NCBI GenBank assembly: GCA_963556195.1
Contig: OY744523.1
Span: 79,009,445-79,073,444 of the forward strand
Direction of reading: 5' to 3'
Length of the DNA stretch: 64,000 bases
DNA from: Sepiola atlantica
Taxonomy: Eukaryota; Mollusca; Cephalopoda; Sepiida; Sepiolidae
The notes beneath the pieces are model-generated. The model ran no database searches, was not told the origin of the DNA, and saw only the letters and a list, made by a program, of their open reading frames with translations. Shown here one piece after another: positions 11,261 through 21,768 of this stretch (position 1 is its first letter; each line of letters opens with the position of its first letter). Both the position numbers and the translations under genes were made by a program.

Positions 11261-13207
11261 TGTAGTATATCTGGAAACCTAACTTGCTCAGCCTCTACCT
11301 TGGCTGTGTATATTGCTCGTCTTGCTAACTTATTTGCCAACAAATACATAACTTTATTCACTAAAACTTTTCCTGCAAGGATTTATTCACAAAAAGCACA
11401 CTTTTTCTAGTTACAGAAGGACCTACGTTTTTCCAGAGCTCTCCTGAACACTATCCCAGTTTAACAATACTAAACAAGCAGTAACATATAATACATATAC
11501 TCACAATGTCCTATTTTCACGCATTCCTTTTCACACTATTTTTTTTATTTCTTCTTCTGCCGTTTTCTTTCTTCTTCTGCAAACCCATCGATTTTTAAAA
11601 CTGTTTCTATCTAACGGATTATAGTTAGATTTTCTGAAATAAATACGTTTTTAGCCGTTGCATGGAAGTGTTATAATGCATTTAGAGTTAAACAAAGAAT
11701 CCTTTAATACTGCAGTTGAATAAATTTTTAAAAATAATCTTTTTTTTTTTAATTTCGAAAATTTTATTCAAATTAAGATATTTGAATTTTTGTCAAATTT
11801 GTGTTTTTCTTTTGTTTTTGTTCTGTTTTGCTAATGGCTATTTTGCCTAATGTTGTCTCTTCCTTAGTTCATCAAAAAGAGAAAGGACAGTTTAAAGTAC
11901 ATACAGATCCATGTACTTTTCTGTATGAATTAAAGTGGAACGTCTCTTTCTAGCTTCAAAATTCTTTTCCACCAGTTTGTAAATGATATGCAATGAATGG
12001 TCTATTGCACAAGCAATAAAGTAAGACTGAGAAAACTCACACGAAACATTTCTTTCATTTTGTACAAATGGTGAAATTGGAAACATGTTTTTGGGGGTGG
12101 GGTGGAGGTGGGGTCGTAGTTTTGAAATTATTTGGGTTTTCAAAACAATACAAAACAACACGCCTTGACAGATTAATTCATATGACATCCAACACAGACT
12201 AGTTTCTAGGTCAAAGTAAATGTTATTATCTTCATAAGATAAAGTTATCATATCAATTACCAATAGCTATCAAAATTTGTCAAAAATGAACAACAAATAA
12301 ATAAACATAAATAAATGTAAAAATTAAGAAAAAATATTTACTGACCAAATTTTAAGCCATTGTATTTAGAATTCAAATGGTTTCAGTTTAATCAGTAATC
12401 AGGCCAGGAAGAATCTTGATAAGACTCCTCATTGGTTCAACTCTTCACAACCAACCGACCACATTTGCCTTTCACTACAAAATAACAAAACAAACTTGTA
12501 TGACTTTTAATACAACATTCAAGTTGTAAAAAGAGGATGTTCATAAAGTTGCATAAGTTGCACAAGTCATCATCTTGTGAGCAGAACTGCACGATTTAAA
12601 TACCAAGATAAAGAATTCAAATATGGACGACAATTCGAAATGACTTTAACTTGTAAAGTTAAAATGCAAGGTTTCAGATTTAAAGACACTCCAGTTTTTG
12701 TAGTCTACAAACTTATAGCAAAGTAAATGTATTTAATTATAGCAAAGTAAATGTATTTAATTAGAAACCGTTGTGGGCAAGAGTCATGCACAAACCTGGC
12801 TTCAATGAAATATAATATTAATATTAGTTTTATTACGCTCATTCCTCCGTATCCACAGTTGTAAAAATAATTTGACTACACTTTATAGGATTGGAGATAA
12901 AATTTAAAAAAGTGGATGAAAATAGTAATGGCATAAAAATGTATTTTCTTGTGAATTATTGTGAGGAAGTTTGAGGACGTTCAAGAAAACTTTTAAAAAT
13001 TAAAATAGATTAACGAAAACTAAATGAATAAAAAGTAAATAACATATCTCATTAATCAGTGAATAAATAAAATAAAATAAGGACAAGTTAAATTGAAAAT
13101 GAATATAATATTAACAGTCGCATTTATTTTTTTTATTATGCAACGTTTAGCCTTTGACATGCTGAGAATGTTCGTTTTCTGTGATCCTATAGAAAATAGC
13201 AATCTTG
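11261..13207. other. AT-rich intergenic sequence
   Basis: No recognisable gene. A minus-strand open frame of 123 codons at 11892-12263 has no domain I know and no supporting splice or promoter signal. A perfect 24-bp tandem duplication lies at 12714-12761. Confidence 0.5.
12714..12761. repeat. perfect 24-bp tandem duplication
   Basis: TATAGCAAAGTAAATG followed by TATTTAAT is present twice in direct succession without a mismatch, indicating a recent local duplication. Confidence 0.97.
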
Positions 13208-13303
13208 CAGTTAACAACAAACAACAAGACGGAGAGTAACATGAGTTATCTCATGTTACTCTCCGCCCCGTGTATATAGTTCTTTTTGTTTGTTGTTAAC
13301 TGC
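13208..13303. repeat. two-step inverted repeat (hairpin)
   Basis: Inner perfect arms of 16 bp (CGGAGAGTAACATGAG at 13230-13245 and its complement at 13250-13265) flank the loop TTAT. Outer perfect arms of 18 bp (GCAGTTAACAACAAACAA at 13208-13225 and its complement at 13286-13303) enclose them. The two stems are separated by unequal internal segments, giving an RNA-like hairpin with an internal loop. Confidence 0.96.
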
Positions 13304-14772
13304 GAGAAATAGAAACACTTGAGAATAGGGTATATCCCAGAAATATTGTGATATTCAGGTGTCATACATATAACTCTAGTGACCGAGGAGAAATATGGAA
13401 GCAAGTATTATATATTTAAAAAATCGCTTACTATCCAATGTATTTCGAAATTCTTATTAGCCTTCTATAAATTATCTATATTTCTAAAAAAAATTGTTTC
13501 CAGAGGAAAAAATACCATGAATTAAAACAGTCTATCAAAAATCATTAAATAATTTCATTTTAATAATATTTAGCTGAGAGAGACAATTTTAGGTAAGAAT
13601 TTAAATCGAAAAGAAAATCAGATTGACGACTTACTTCACAGAGTAATTCATTCGTCTAGCCATGTCTGACTGAAATGGAATAAACAAAACGGGGTCACCA
13701 TTCCTCACGAAATAAACGATGAGCTCACAACTAAAGAGATATGCAGTTTTATTAACTGGAAACACAGGAACAAAATGAAGGTTGTACAATGGGTTGAGTA
13801 TTGTAGACAAGACAAAATAACATAATTCTGGAGTCCCTCGATTTTTCTAGGTAAGATGTGTCTGCACTTCATTTACATTCAATGTTCTGTAAGAACAAAT
13901 TTTCTTGAATTTGTTTTCTTCCAGATGTTTCATCTCTAGTTGGTTGCATGAAATAAGAAGAAAAAAATCCAATTTGTGAGTAGTTAAAATATTATCATGT
14001 TAAAATAGATTTGTTTACAGATTATGAAAATATGTAAATAAAGCATTGAAATAATTTTGTTGCCTTGTGTAAGGTTGAGTCTATATATATTTACTAACTT
14101 CATTTGAGAAAAACGTATTTTTACTGTTGTCGCTATTGTGTTCAGTATTTTCAATTTTGTCTTAAGCTTTGAAGTCACTGACTTGATGTTCAAGTAAATA
14201 AGAAAAAGTTATTGATTTTCCGGCAAAATGAAGATCTTCTTGAAAAAGAAGACAATAATGATTTAAATGTTAACTAGATTTTATTTACTAAATGGAGCAA
14301 ATTCATTAACTAGGAATAGATTCTGGATTATCTTCAGAGAGGGGGTAACTAGGGGTCCTATCACTCCCTTTTTCTGAATATCTTATATGATGTCTAGCAA
14401 AAATAAAATTCTTGCACCAACTGATTTTAACTTCAAATCTTTCCTACATCGCATAGTTAAGCTATTTTCTTTTTATATGTGTTCAAGCTGACCAAAAGGT
14501 CAACCCCATGTCAATTATCCAGGATAAACAATTTCATCTCAATAATTATCTCTACACTTTGCTTCAAAATGATTGATTACAGCGATAGAATATACAACCA
14601 ACTTATAGAGAGAAATATAAACATTCTTCTCTATGTTTTCCAGTTGTGTATAGTGTTTGTATCATATGATTCATGTCGTGCTGCCGGCAGCGTCTTTTAT
14701 GTCATTTTCACTTGTAATCCTTTGCTGCACTAAGATGCACTATGAGATAACAAAACTATAAAATAGGATATT
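13304..14772. other. AT-rich intergenic sequence
   Basis: Short open frames at 13984-14193 (minus) and 14479-14733 (plus) show no recognisable domain. No repeat or RNA identified. Confidence 0.5.
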
Positions 14773-14815
14773 TGTTGGTTTGGTTTGGTTTACGGCATAG
14801 CAACCAACTATGAGG
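14773..14815 (+). repeat. short dispersed repeat, ACGGCATA type
   Basis: GGTTTGGTTTACGGCATAGC is closely similar to the 37-bp insert at 15027-15063 and to 51497-51540. All three have a T/G-rich lead, an ACGGCATA-like core and a GGGGTTA-like end. Confidence 0.6.
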
Positions 14816-14914
14816 TATGTAACAGATTCTTCTTCTTTTAGTCTTAATAAACCTCTCGTCCCATCTCTTAACATATCTTCTTCATTTTTATTGAACTCTT
14901 AAAGGGGAGAGTCT

Positions 14915-15150
14915 ATCAGGCATGGGTATGTAGTGTGATAATGTATAGAAGTTAAACTTGGTCAGTGAGGGTTGAGGACATGCGTTGCCTGGAGCGAAAT
15001 GATATGAGAATGATACGATGGATGTGTTTTGTTTTGTTTTACGGCATATCACCACTTTTGGGTTAATGTGAGTCTTAAAGACCTTAAAAAAGATTGAATC
15101 TGAAGAGTATAGGAAACAGCAAATTATGTCGATTCCCACAAAAAAACTTG
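14915..15150 (+). mobile_element. non-LTR retrotransposon fragment (YGSETW type) carrying a small insertion
   Basis: The DNA matches the fragment at 5752: ATGTATAGAAGTTAAAC, TCAGTGAGGGTTGAGGACAT, GCGAAATGATATGAGAATG, GATACGATGGATGTG, then, after an insertion of about 37 bp, TAATGTGAGTCTTAAAGACC. The protein sense is VIMYRS, stop, TWSVRVEDMRCLERNDMRMI. It is only about 200 bp long, truncated at both ends, and lacks the (ATG)n tail. Confidence 0.8.
15027..15063 (+). mobile_element. 37-bp insertion within the LINE fragment
   Basis: Comparison with the related copy at about 5846-5870 shows extra sequence (TTTTGTTTTGTTTTACGGCA and onward to CTTTTGGG) between GATGTG and TAATGTG. The inserted word family also occurs at 14773 and 51497, so this is a small mobile or copied repeat fragment rather than local slippage. 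Confidence 0.6.
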
Positions 15151-16584
15151 TCACATAATCTCTATTTTCACACACGTTCCATATCTGTTTGTTTGTATTT
15201 TTGGGGTTTTTAAAAAAATATTTTGAAGTGGTGAAGGGCCCGACTCTCCTTAGATCCTTATTAAAGGTGGCTCATTTTCATTTGATTCTGTCGGGTGTCA
15301 TTGGTAAATTACTTGCTAATGAATTGGAAATTTTGTATTTTAAGTCCACAAGTATTTGTTCTGCGGTCATTAATAGCAATGTCCATTTGGGTGGACACTG
15401 GTGAGGAAAGAAAATACCTTTTACTGCAGTCTAGAAAGAAACAGGGGCTTTGAAGGGAAGCAAACTAAAAACGAAATGGATGGATGGAGGCTGGGAGAGA
15501 AATACTATGATAAAAAGAGTAAAGGAGAAGGTATACAGAAAAAATGGCGAAGAGATAAAATAAAAGTGGGAGAGCGCGATAGAGACGGGGGGGGGTCTAT
15601 ACAGTTGGTGTGGGATGATGGAGGCAGAGGCAAAGAACATTGGAAAAGAAAAATAGACAATGAAAAGTAAAAAAAACGGGGAAGGGGGTAGAAAAGACAG
15701 AAAAAAGAGCGAAAATGACGGAAAAGGAGAAATTAAAAAGATTAAATTAAAAGTAGCAATGTTTGAAAAGTAAAACGAATCATAGTAGAGAATAAATAAT
15801 ATTGTTCATGAAATAAAAGGAAAAGACAACGACGAAATACGAAGATGAATGAACTTTTGGCAGACGAAAATCTCCCCTCTCCATGTCTTTCGTTTTTGTT
15901 ATAAGACTGAAGAATCAGATTTCACATAAGGCAGAGTTAGAGTAACATAATAGGAAAAAGGAGAGAAAAAAAGAAGATACAAATAAAACGCTCCTCTTCA
16001 ATTTGAACAATTTACGGAAACAATTTATATTTCCTGCTTTTAAGAAGGGATATGAATAATAAGTGAGAAGAAGAAGAAGAAGAAGAAGAGACCAATCTTA
16101 TTGGTTCATTAAAATTTTCATGAATGGGTAATAACAAAAAATGATTATTACAACAGTGCAGCCGTATCAGAGGGAAAACATAGACAGATATTTAAGAAGG
16201 AAGGGAACACGTATGAATTATGCGAGAAGGAAATGGGTGTGGGTGGGCGAGAGGAGAGGGGGATGCGATCGCTAAGAAGGGATGAAAATCATACCGAGTA
16301 TACACTATGGTAAATAAGGGTCTCTACTTTCTTGCTGACTGCCGAGACAGCCTGTAAAAACAGCCTTTTGAGGGAAGAGATAGTTTCAATCGTAAAAAAG
16401 GGAGGGAGCACAAGAAGAAAAGAAATATGTTGAAAAGACCAGAATTGAAAACAGCCCGTCACGGCCAGTTAAACACTCATTTATTTTATTTGTCATTTTT
16501 TTTTTTTTTACTTTCCTCTTCATTCTCTTTTCAATGGTGTTTTGGGTTGTTTTTATACTATCCCGCTTCTCGTTGGTTTGGGTA
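15151..16584. other. intergenic sequence with a purine-rich plus strand
   Basis: From about 15400 to 16450 the plus strand is dominated by A and G (runs such as GGAGAAGG, AAAGAAGAAG, GGGGGGG), including an (AAG)n tract at 16065-16089. The open frames 15401-15670 (plus) and 15431-15640 (minus) reflect this skew and show no domain. Confidence 0.55.
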
Positions 16585-16644
16585 GACACACACACATCAA
16601 CACATACATAATACACACACACATACACACGCGCACGCACGCGT
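16585..16644. repeat. (CA)n-rich microsatellite
   Basis: Imperfect CA runs broken by TCAA and TACATA, ending in GCGCACGCACGCG. Confidence 0.9.
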
Positions 16645-17512
16645 TTGGTGAAGTGGTTGACCTTTTACAACCTTTACTTTTTTCTATTCACTGTTTTATC
16701 TTTTTACTTTTTTTCTCAGCCGAATTCAAATCCGTTCAACAGTCAATGTGTAGGAAAGGAACATAAATAAATTGTGAAAATAAAATCGACATTTGACTGC
16801 TAAACTACAATGTTGCAAATAATGTTAGAGATGTTGTTGGTTATCGAAGATGAGAAAATACTTTTAATACTATTTTTATTTGGCGTTTTCTTTTCTTTTT
16901 GACATATGTTCCGGCTTTTGTTGATTCTTCCCCTCTCCCCTTCCCCCTCCCTCTTCCATGCGAAACGAAATAAGAAAAAGTAAGAAAAGAACAAAAACAA
17001 GTAAGAACCAAGATTGATGAAGAAAACTAATAAGGGGGAAACATCACCCGTGCTAAGAAATAGATGCGGTAAGTGACTAGTTGAGGGGGGGGGAGGCATG
17101 TTTATGTTAAAATAACACATATTTTCCTGGCATAAAAGGGAGCTTCTTCTTTCAGGCCTCAGAGTTAAATCTTATGGGTGACCGTCGTCGGGCGGTAAAA
17201 GGGTTTGTTTTTTATTTGGAACACGTGTGAAAAAAAAAAATCACCGTACGTGGGAAAAAGAAGCGTCAGAGGAAAGGAGTTTTAAGTAATATTTTATTTA
17301 CACCTCGATATACAAATGAGGCCGAATCAGCTGTGGAGCCGAGTATATAGTTAGGCATTATTATTTTTATTCGGTCCATATCAATCATTAATACCCCCCC
17401 CCCTCTGGGGACTTTTGTGACGAGTGTCTGAAGAAGAACAACAAAAATTAGACACTCTCGAAGTCCGTACACCCTGATTGCAATTGCACCAACTTGACTT
17501 GATGTTTGTGCT
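16645..17512. other. intergenic sequence, no gene recognised
   Basis: Poly-T, pyrimidine-rich and G-run stretches. No coding or RNA signal that I can support. Confidence 0.5.
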
Positions 17513-17730
17513 CCATGACGCTCGCTCACTCATTGCAGTCAGAAGCTCCAATCCTGAAAAGCCAGTGTCTTTCTCCAGAAGAGTCTTGATCGTAATATAA
17601 GGCCTGCCAGCTCGTTGCTTCATCTCTGGGATCCACAGAAGCACTTTTGCAGCAGGTTCATCGTGTCGAAATACATTTCCAGTCTGCATCAAAAGTCGGC
17701 GTTGAACAACTGTAAACATGCCATACATCA
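17513..17730 (-). mobile_element. LINE ORF2 C-terminal fragment (RHDEPAAKVL type)
   Basis: The minus-strand frame reads MYGMFTVVQRRLLMQTGNVF, RHDEPAAKVLLWIPEMKQRA, GRPYITIKTLLEKDTGFSGL, ELLTAMSERASW. This is the 'RRL-GH-R' plus 'GRP-T' tail found after the RT domain in several invertebrate LINEs, here with substitutions at usually conserved positions. The neighbouring LTR element inserted about 60 bp upstream of it. Only this C-terminal segment is visible. Confidence 0.6.
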
Positions 17731-17908
17731 TTTTGTTTTTCTTTTTTAAGAAAAAACAAAACCAATTGTACCAAGGGCAATACTTAACAGTGTAGCAGTT
17801 ACCTCCTCCTCCTTTCAAAACATAACTACACCGGTTTGCCGGTAGGTGTCGCTTTTTCACCGACAGGTGGCGCTGTAAAGCGACACCAGAGTTATCTGCC
17901 CTTCTGAC

Positions 17909-17916
17909 TATAAAAA
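17909..17916 (+). promoter_or_regulatory. LTR TATA box
   Basis: TATAAAAA about 120 bp into the LTR, the right position and form for the core promoter of a full-length retroelement transcript. The right LTR repeats it at 20455. Confidence 0.6.
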
Positions 17917-18319
17917 CCGTTGCAAACGGAAAATCCATCTCTCTTCTTCACCGACCAGTTTCGGCAGAACAACGCTGGCACCAGCGCTCCGTTTCACTCG
18001 CTTTTTGGCCTCGATAGAACGACGCTGACACTAGCGTTCCGTTTCACTTTTCTCTTCTGGTCGATTGGCCTCGACAGAACGACGCTAATACACTAGCGCT
18101 TCGTCTAACGCTTTTCTCTACAAATGGCATCGGCATAACAACTACCAACACACGTGGTCAAACAACGGTAAGAGTTCTCAACTCATTTTCTTTGTGTACG
18201 GCTTTCAAAGACTTTCCTCTCGCCGGATTCATTTCTTCTTATACCTTTTCAAGAACTGTTTTTCCATCGACACACATGCATACATCACACACTTCATCAT
18301 TCCACGTACACACACGTTC

Positions 18320-18325
18320 AATAAA
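18320..18325 (+). terminator. LTR polyadenylation signal
   Basis: AATAAA lies 120 bp before the LTR end. The matching signal in the right LTR is at 20866-20871 and would end element transcripts. Confidence 0.6.
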
Positions 18326-18442
18326 CCTTATTTGAACTACTTCATATTGTTTGTTAATTATTACTCTGTCTTTGCATGCAACAATTGCTTGATTTACTGA
18401 ACACGTTTATAATCGGGGGAACACGACCCTCGATCCGAACAT

Positions 18443-18455
18443 TGGTGACCCGACG
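18443..18455 (+). promoter_or_regulatory. primer-binding site, tRNA-Trp type
   Basis: TGGTGACCCGACG starts two bases after the left LTR. It complements the 3' end of eukaryotic tRNA-Trp (TGGTGACCCCGACG expected), with one C missing. This fixes the element's orientation as plus. Confidence 0.75.
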
Positions 18456-18489
18456 TTCAAGCTTTGTTGTATGTGGCGGAGTAATTAAT

Positions 18490-19230
18490 TTCGTACTAGA
18501 ACAAAAAAATATATATCATTTCTCGTTTTTTTTCTTTCGTGGTGAAACGAATTACGCACCCATCTTTTTCCTTTTTTTCTACCCACGTGGTAGAAATATA
18601 CAAACAAACAAAAAAAAAAGAAGCCACCGTCTCCATTTTTCCTGGCCACGCGGAAATACCCAAACAAAGAAAAACAAACATTTCTCGGCTCTCTCCGAGT
18701 ATAAAACAAATTACAATTTCATTTTTTTTCTTCTCTTTCTCCACCCACGTGTCGGAAAAATATATACAAAGAAAAAGACAAACTTTTGCCAATCCTTTTT
18801 TTCTTCTTTTTCGACGAACAGAAGGACTTTACAAGACGCCATTTTCTTTTGTTTTGAACACGTGGAGATAAAAAGAAAACAAAAGAAAACAAACGCTCAC
18901 GCTGCCCATCTTTTTCGTGACCACGTGTTGAGAAAAAAAAATTCAAAAAAATGCCGCCACCCCTTGTCATGACCACGTGTTGATAAAAAAAAATTCAAAG
19001 AAATGCCGCCATTTTTCTAACCACGTGGAAATGAAAATTCAAACAACAAAAAAAGAAAATACGAATTTTTTTTCTTTCTTTTCAACAACAAAGGAAAGAG
19101 AAGCCGCCATTCTTTCTCTACTTGGAAACTAACATTCAAACAAACGAAAACAAAAACGTCATTCCTCGTGTGAAACAAATTATGACTCTACTTTTTTTCT
19201 TTTCTTTTTCCTTTCTACCCACGTGATGGA
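18490..19230 (+). repeat. imperfect internal repeat rich in CACGTG
   Basis: Loose units of about 50-160 bp each combine a T-rich run, a (C/A)CCACGTGG-like word, an A-rich run with ATTCAAA or ATACAAA, and a GCCGCCAT word. Exact CACGTG occurs at 18584, 18746, 18859, 18922, 18974, 19022 and 19220, with a CACGCG variant at 18647. CACGTG also occurs in each LTR (18151 and 20698). Open frames across the region are low-complexity and have no domain. Confidence 0.85.
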
Positions 19231-19626
19231 AATGTATATATAAAGGAAAAGAAAACTACAAAACAGACAAACACGAACAACATCACCCTTCAAGGCCTAC
19301 CAACAATCTTCAACACAACTTGAACAACCACATTTTTCCCGGATATTCATCAAGCACCAAACATTTCCGGACATCACTGACGACACTATGGAAGAAATCA
19401 CACCAGTTCAAAATGAGTACAACTGCACAAGCACGACTAAATACTCAACAACTGGACGTTCGTTGATCAACTGGGGGACACATCAACTCGAACGACGCAC
19501 CAACACCAGTACAGACCCACTTGTACCTGGACCTGCTAACTCACTTGCAGACATTTGTGCATCTGATTTTGACCATAGTGTACCACCAATCTCAACAACT
19601 AGATGTTTGTTCATCAGCTCCACAAC

Positions 19627-19975
19627 ACAGACTAATTAACATGAACAACATCAACAACTGCACAGACTCACTTGTGCTCATTCATCAACACCTGCACAGA
19701 CTCACTTGTGCTCATTCATCAACACTGCACAGACTCACTTGTGCTCATTCATCAACAACTGCACAGACTCACTTGTGCTCATTCATCAACAACTGCACAG
19801 ACTCACTTGTGCTCATTCATCAACAATTGCACAGACTCACTTGTGCTCATTCATCAACAACTGCACAGACTCACTTGTGCTCACTCGTCAACACCGCACA
19901 GACCCACTTGTTCTCACTCATAAACAACCGCGCAGACCCACTTGTGCTCACTCATCAACAACAGCGCAGACCCAA
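19627..19975 (+). repeat. 34-bp internal minisatellite of the LTR element
   Basis: CACAGACTCACTTGTGCTCA followed by TTCATCAACAACTG repeats at 19661, 19695, 19728, 19762, 19796, 19830, 19864 and 19897, then as CGCAGACCC variants at 19931 and 19965. Two units are 33 bp. More diverged units continue to about 20180. With period 34 every frame is sampled, so the three overlapping peptides (LVLIHQQLHR and so on) are by-products. Confidence 0.93.
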
Positions 19976-20320
19976 GCACCAAACATTCCCGGACAACACT
20001 GACAATTCAACGTTCGTTCATCAGCTCCGCATCACGCAGACTAATCAACATGAACAACGCCACCAACAAGTGCAAATTCGCTTGCGCTCAAACTTGATGC
20101 AGACCCAATTGCATGCAAACAACACGCAGATCCACATGCGTTACAAACACTCAATTCTGCAGACACACTTGCGATCAATCATTCAATACAGATGAAGAAA
20201 CAGAAATAAGTAGCGTGCACACTACTTTTTCTAATCTTCAACAGCAAAACAGACATACCCACAAAGAATGCTTCTCATCTACAACTGTACATATTGACTA
20301 ATATTTTCAATATTTTTCAA

Positions 20321-20336
20321 TCTGGGGGGGAGTCCT
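20321..20336 (+). promoter_or_regulatory. polypurine tract for plus-strand priming
   Basis: TCTGGGGGGGAGTCCT lies immediately before the right LTR (20337). A G-run with AG at this position is the usual plus-strand primer of LTR elements. Confidence 0.75.
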
Positions 20337-20987
20337 TGTAGCAGTTACCTCCTCCTCCTTTCAAAACATAACTACACCGGTTTGCCGGTAGGTGTCGCTT
20401 TTTCACCGACAGGTGGCGCTGTAAAGCGACACCAGAGTTATCTGCCCTTCTGACTATAAAAACCGTTGCAAACGGAAAATCCATCTCTCTTCTTCACCGA
20501 CCAGTTTCGGCAGAACAACGCTGGCACCAGCGCTCCGTTTCACTCGCTTTTTGGCCTCGATAGAACGACGCTGACACTAGCGTTCCGTTTCACTTTTCTC
20601 TTCTGGTCGATTGGCCTCGACAGAACGACGCTAATACACTAGCGCTTCGTCTAACGCTTTTCTCTACAAATGGCATCGGCATAACAACTACCAACACACG
20701 TGGTCAAACAACGGTAAGAGTTCTCAACTCATTTTCTTTGTGTACGGCTTTCAAAGACTTTCCTCTCGCTGGATTCATTTCTTCTTATACCTTTTCAAGA
20801 ACTGTTTTTCCATCGACACACATGCATACATCACACACTTCATCATTCCACGTACACACACGTTCAATAAACCTTATTTGAACTACTTCATATTGTTTGT
20901 TAATTATTACTCTGTCTTTGCATGCAACAATTGCTTGATTTACTGAACACGTTTATAATCGGGGGAACACGACCCTCGATCCGAACA
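20337..20987 (+). repeat. right (3') LTR
   Basis: Same 651-bp length as the left LTR, with one substitution (GCTGG instead of GCCGG near 20769). Followed by the target duplication ACAG. Confidence 0.97.
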
Positions 20988-20991
20988 ACAG

Positions 20992-21768
20992 TACCAATAG
21001 AAAGAAAGCTGGACATGTGTATCCTAGAACTCTACCTCGCCCCTGTGACATACTTTCCTTGGTGGAGAGCGAGTTAATGCTAATGCACAATGCAATATAT
21101 TCATAAAGTATGCATTGAAAAAAAGAACTTCTTCAATTGGAAAAGACCGTCTGTGTGAAGAATTCGCCATTTTTGACTTTTTCTTTGGTGTCTATTTTTG
21201 ACAAAGGGAAGATTTTCCCGAAATATTAAATGATTCTTAAACATCATCCGGACAACATACACAGCCGACACCACACTTGTTGTTATATAAGATTGTAAAG
21301 AAAAATAAATAGTAAGTCCCCCCTTCGATTTATTATTTTTGTTCTTTTCAGCTTCTCATCAATCAGGCACACTGCATTGCCTCCAGTCTTCTTAATATAT
21401 TTACGACAATTCCTAGCAATGCTTAAAGCAAACTACTATTCTCTATTAGGATTTTTATGTTGTTTCTCGGCAGAGACATTAAAATTCTAAAGATGGCATT
21501 TTTTAAGGCATTGCTTCAGGGGTGAAAACGTACATCCTTTTTCTTTCCAAAGTTTTATAAAGTTTCGAATATAAATGATCATTTTTTAGATATGATGTTC
21601 CGTTTTCTAGCGATAAAAGAAGTAAATCTGATAGTAGACAAAACTGATACCACATTGAAGAATTAGTCAGATGTTTAGAAAATGCTTACAAGTTAAACTA
21701 TAAGTGAACACCTTCAAGTAGTTAAGAGTTAAAAAATTGCAACTTTGCGAATTATCCAAGCAGAGAGC
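20992..21768. other. AT-rich sequence between LTR element and satellite
   Basis: No gene, RNA or repeat recognised. The first unit of the 97-bp array begins without an obvious junction element. Confidence 0.55.

Larger units (their letters stand above)
17791..18441 (+). repeat. left (5') LTR
   Basis: Begins TGTAGCAGTTACC and ends CCGAACA. U3 holds an 11-bp perfect inverted repeat (GGTGTCGCTTT at 17845-17855, complement at 17877-17887). A three-fold imperfect repeat of 50-60 bp starts at 17965, 18015 and 18075 (AGAACGACGCT words). The only difference from the right LTR is C versus T in CTCGCCGG near 18223. Confidence 0.97.
17791..20987 (+). mobile_element. non-autonomous LTR retrotransposon (LARD/TRIM-like), very young
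   Basis: Two 651-bp LTRs (TGT...ACA) flank 1895 bp. The target duplication is ACAG at 17787-17790 and 20988-20991, a 4-bp size common for Ty3/Gypsy (Metaviridae) elements. A primer-binding site lies just inside the left LTR and a G-rich polypurine tract just before the right LTR, both on the plus strand. The interior has no gag, protease, reverse transcriptase, RNase H or integrase motif in any frame. It consists of repeats: a CACGTG-rich imperfect repeat at 18490-19230 and a 34-bp minisatellite at 19627-19975. The LTRs differ at one position in 651, so insertion is recent. It must be mobilised by proteins from an autonomous partner outside the window. Confidence 0.95.

Noticed and set aside
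11892..12263. 123-codon minus-strand open frame as a host gene
   Set aside because: No recognisable domain, no splice or promoter support, and such lengths are expected by chance in 64 kb.
17381..17938. 185-residue minus-strand gene across the LTR boundary
   Set aside because: The frame joins LTR sequence to an older LINE fragment, so it is an accident of insertion.
18376..18972. gag-like protein inside the LTR element
   Set aside because: Low-complexity lysine, phenylalanine and threonine composition with no zinc knuckle, protease or other retroviral motif.
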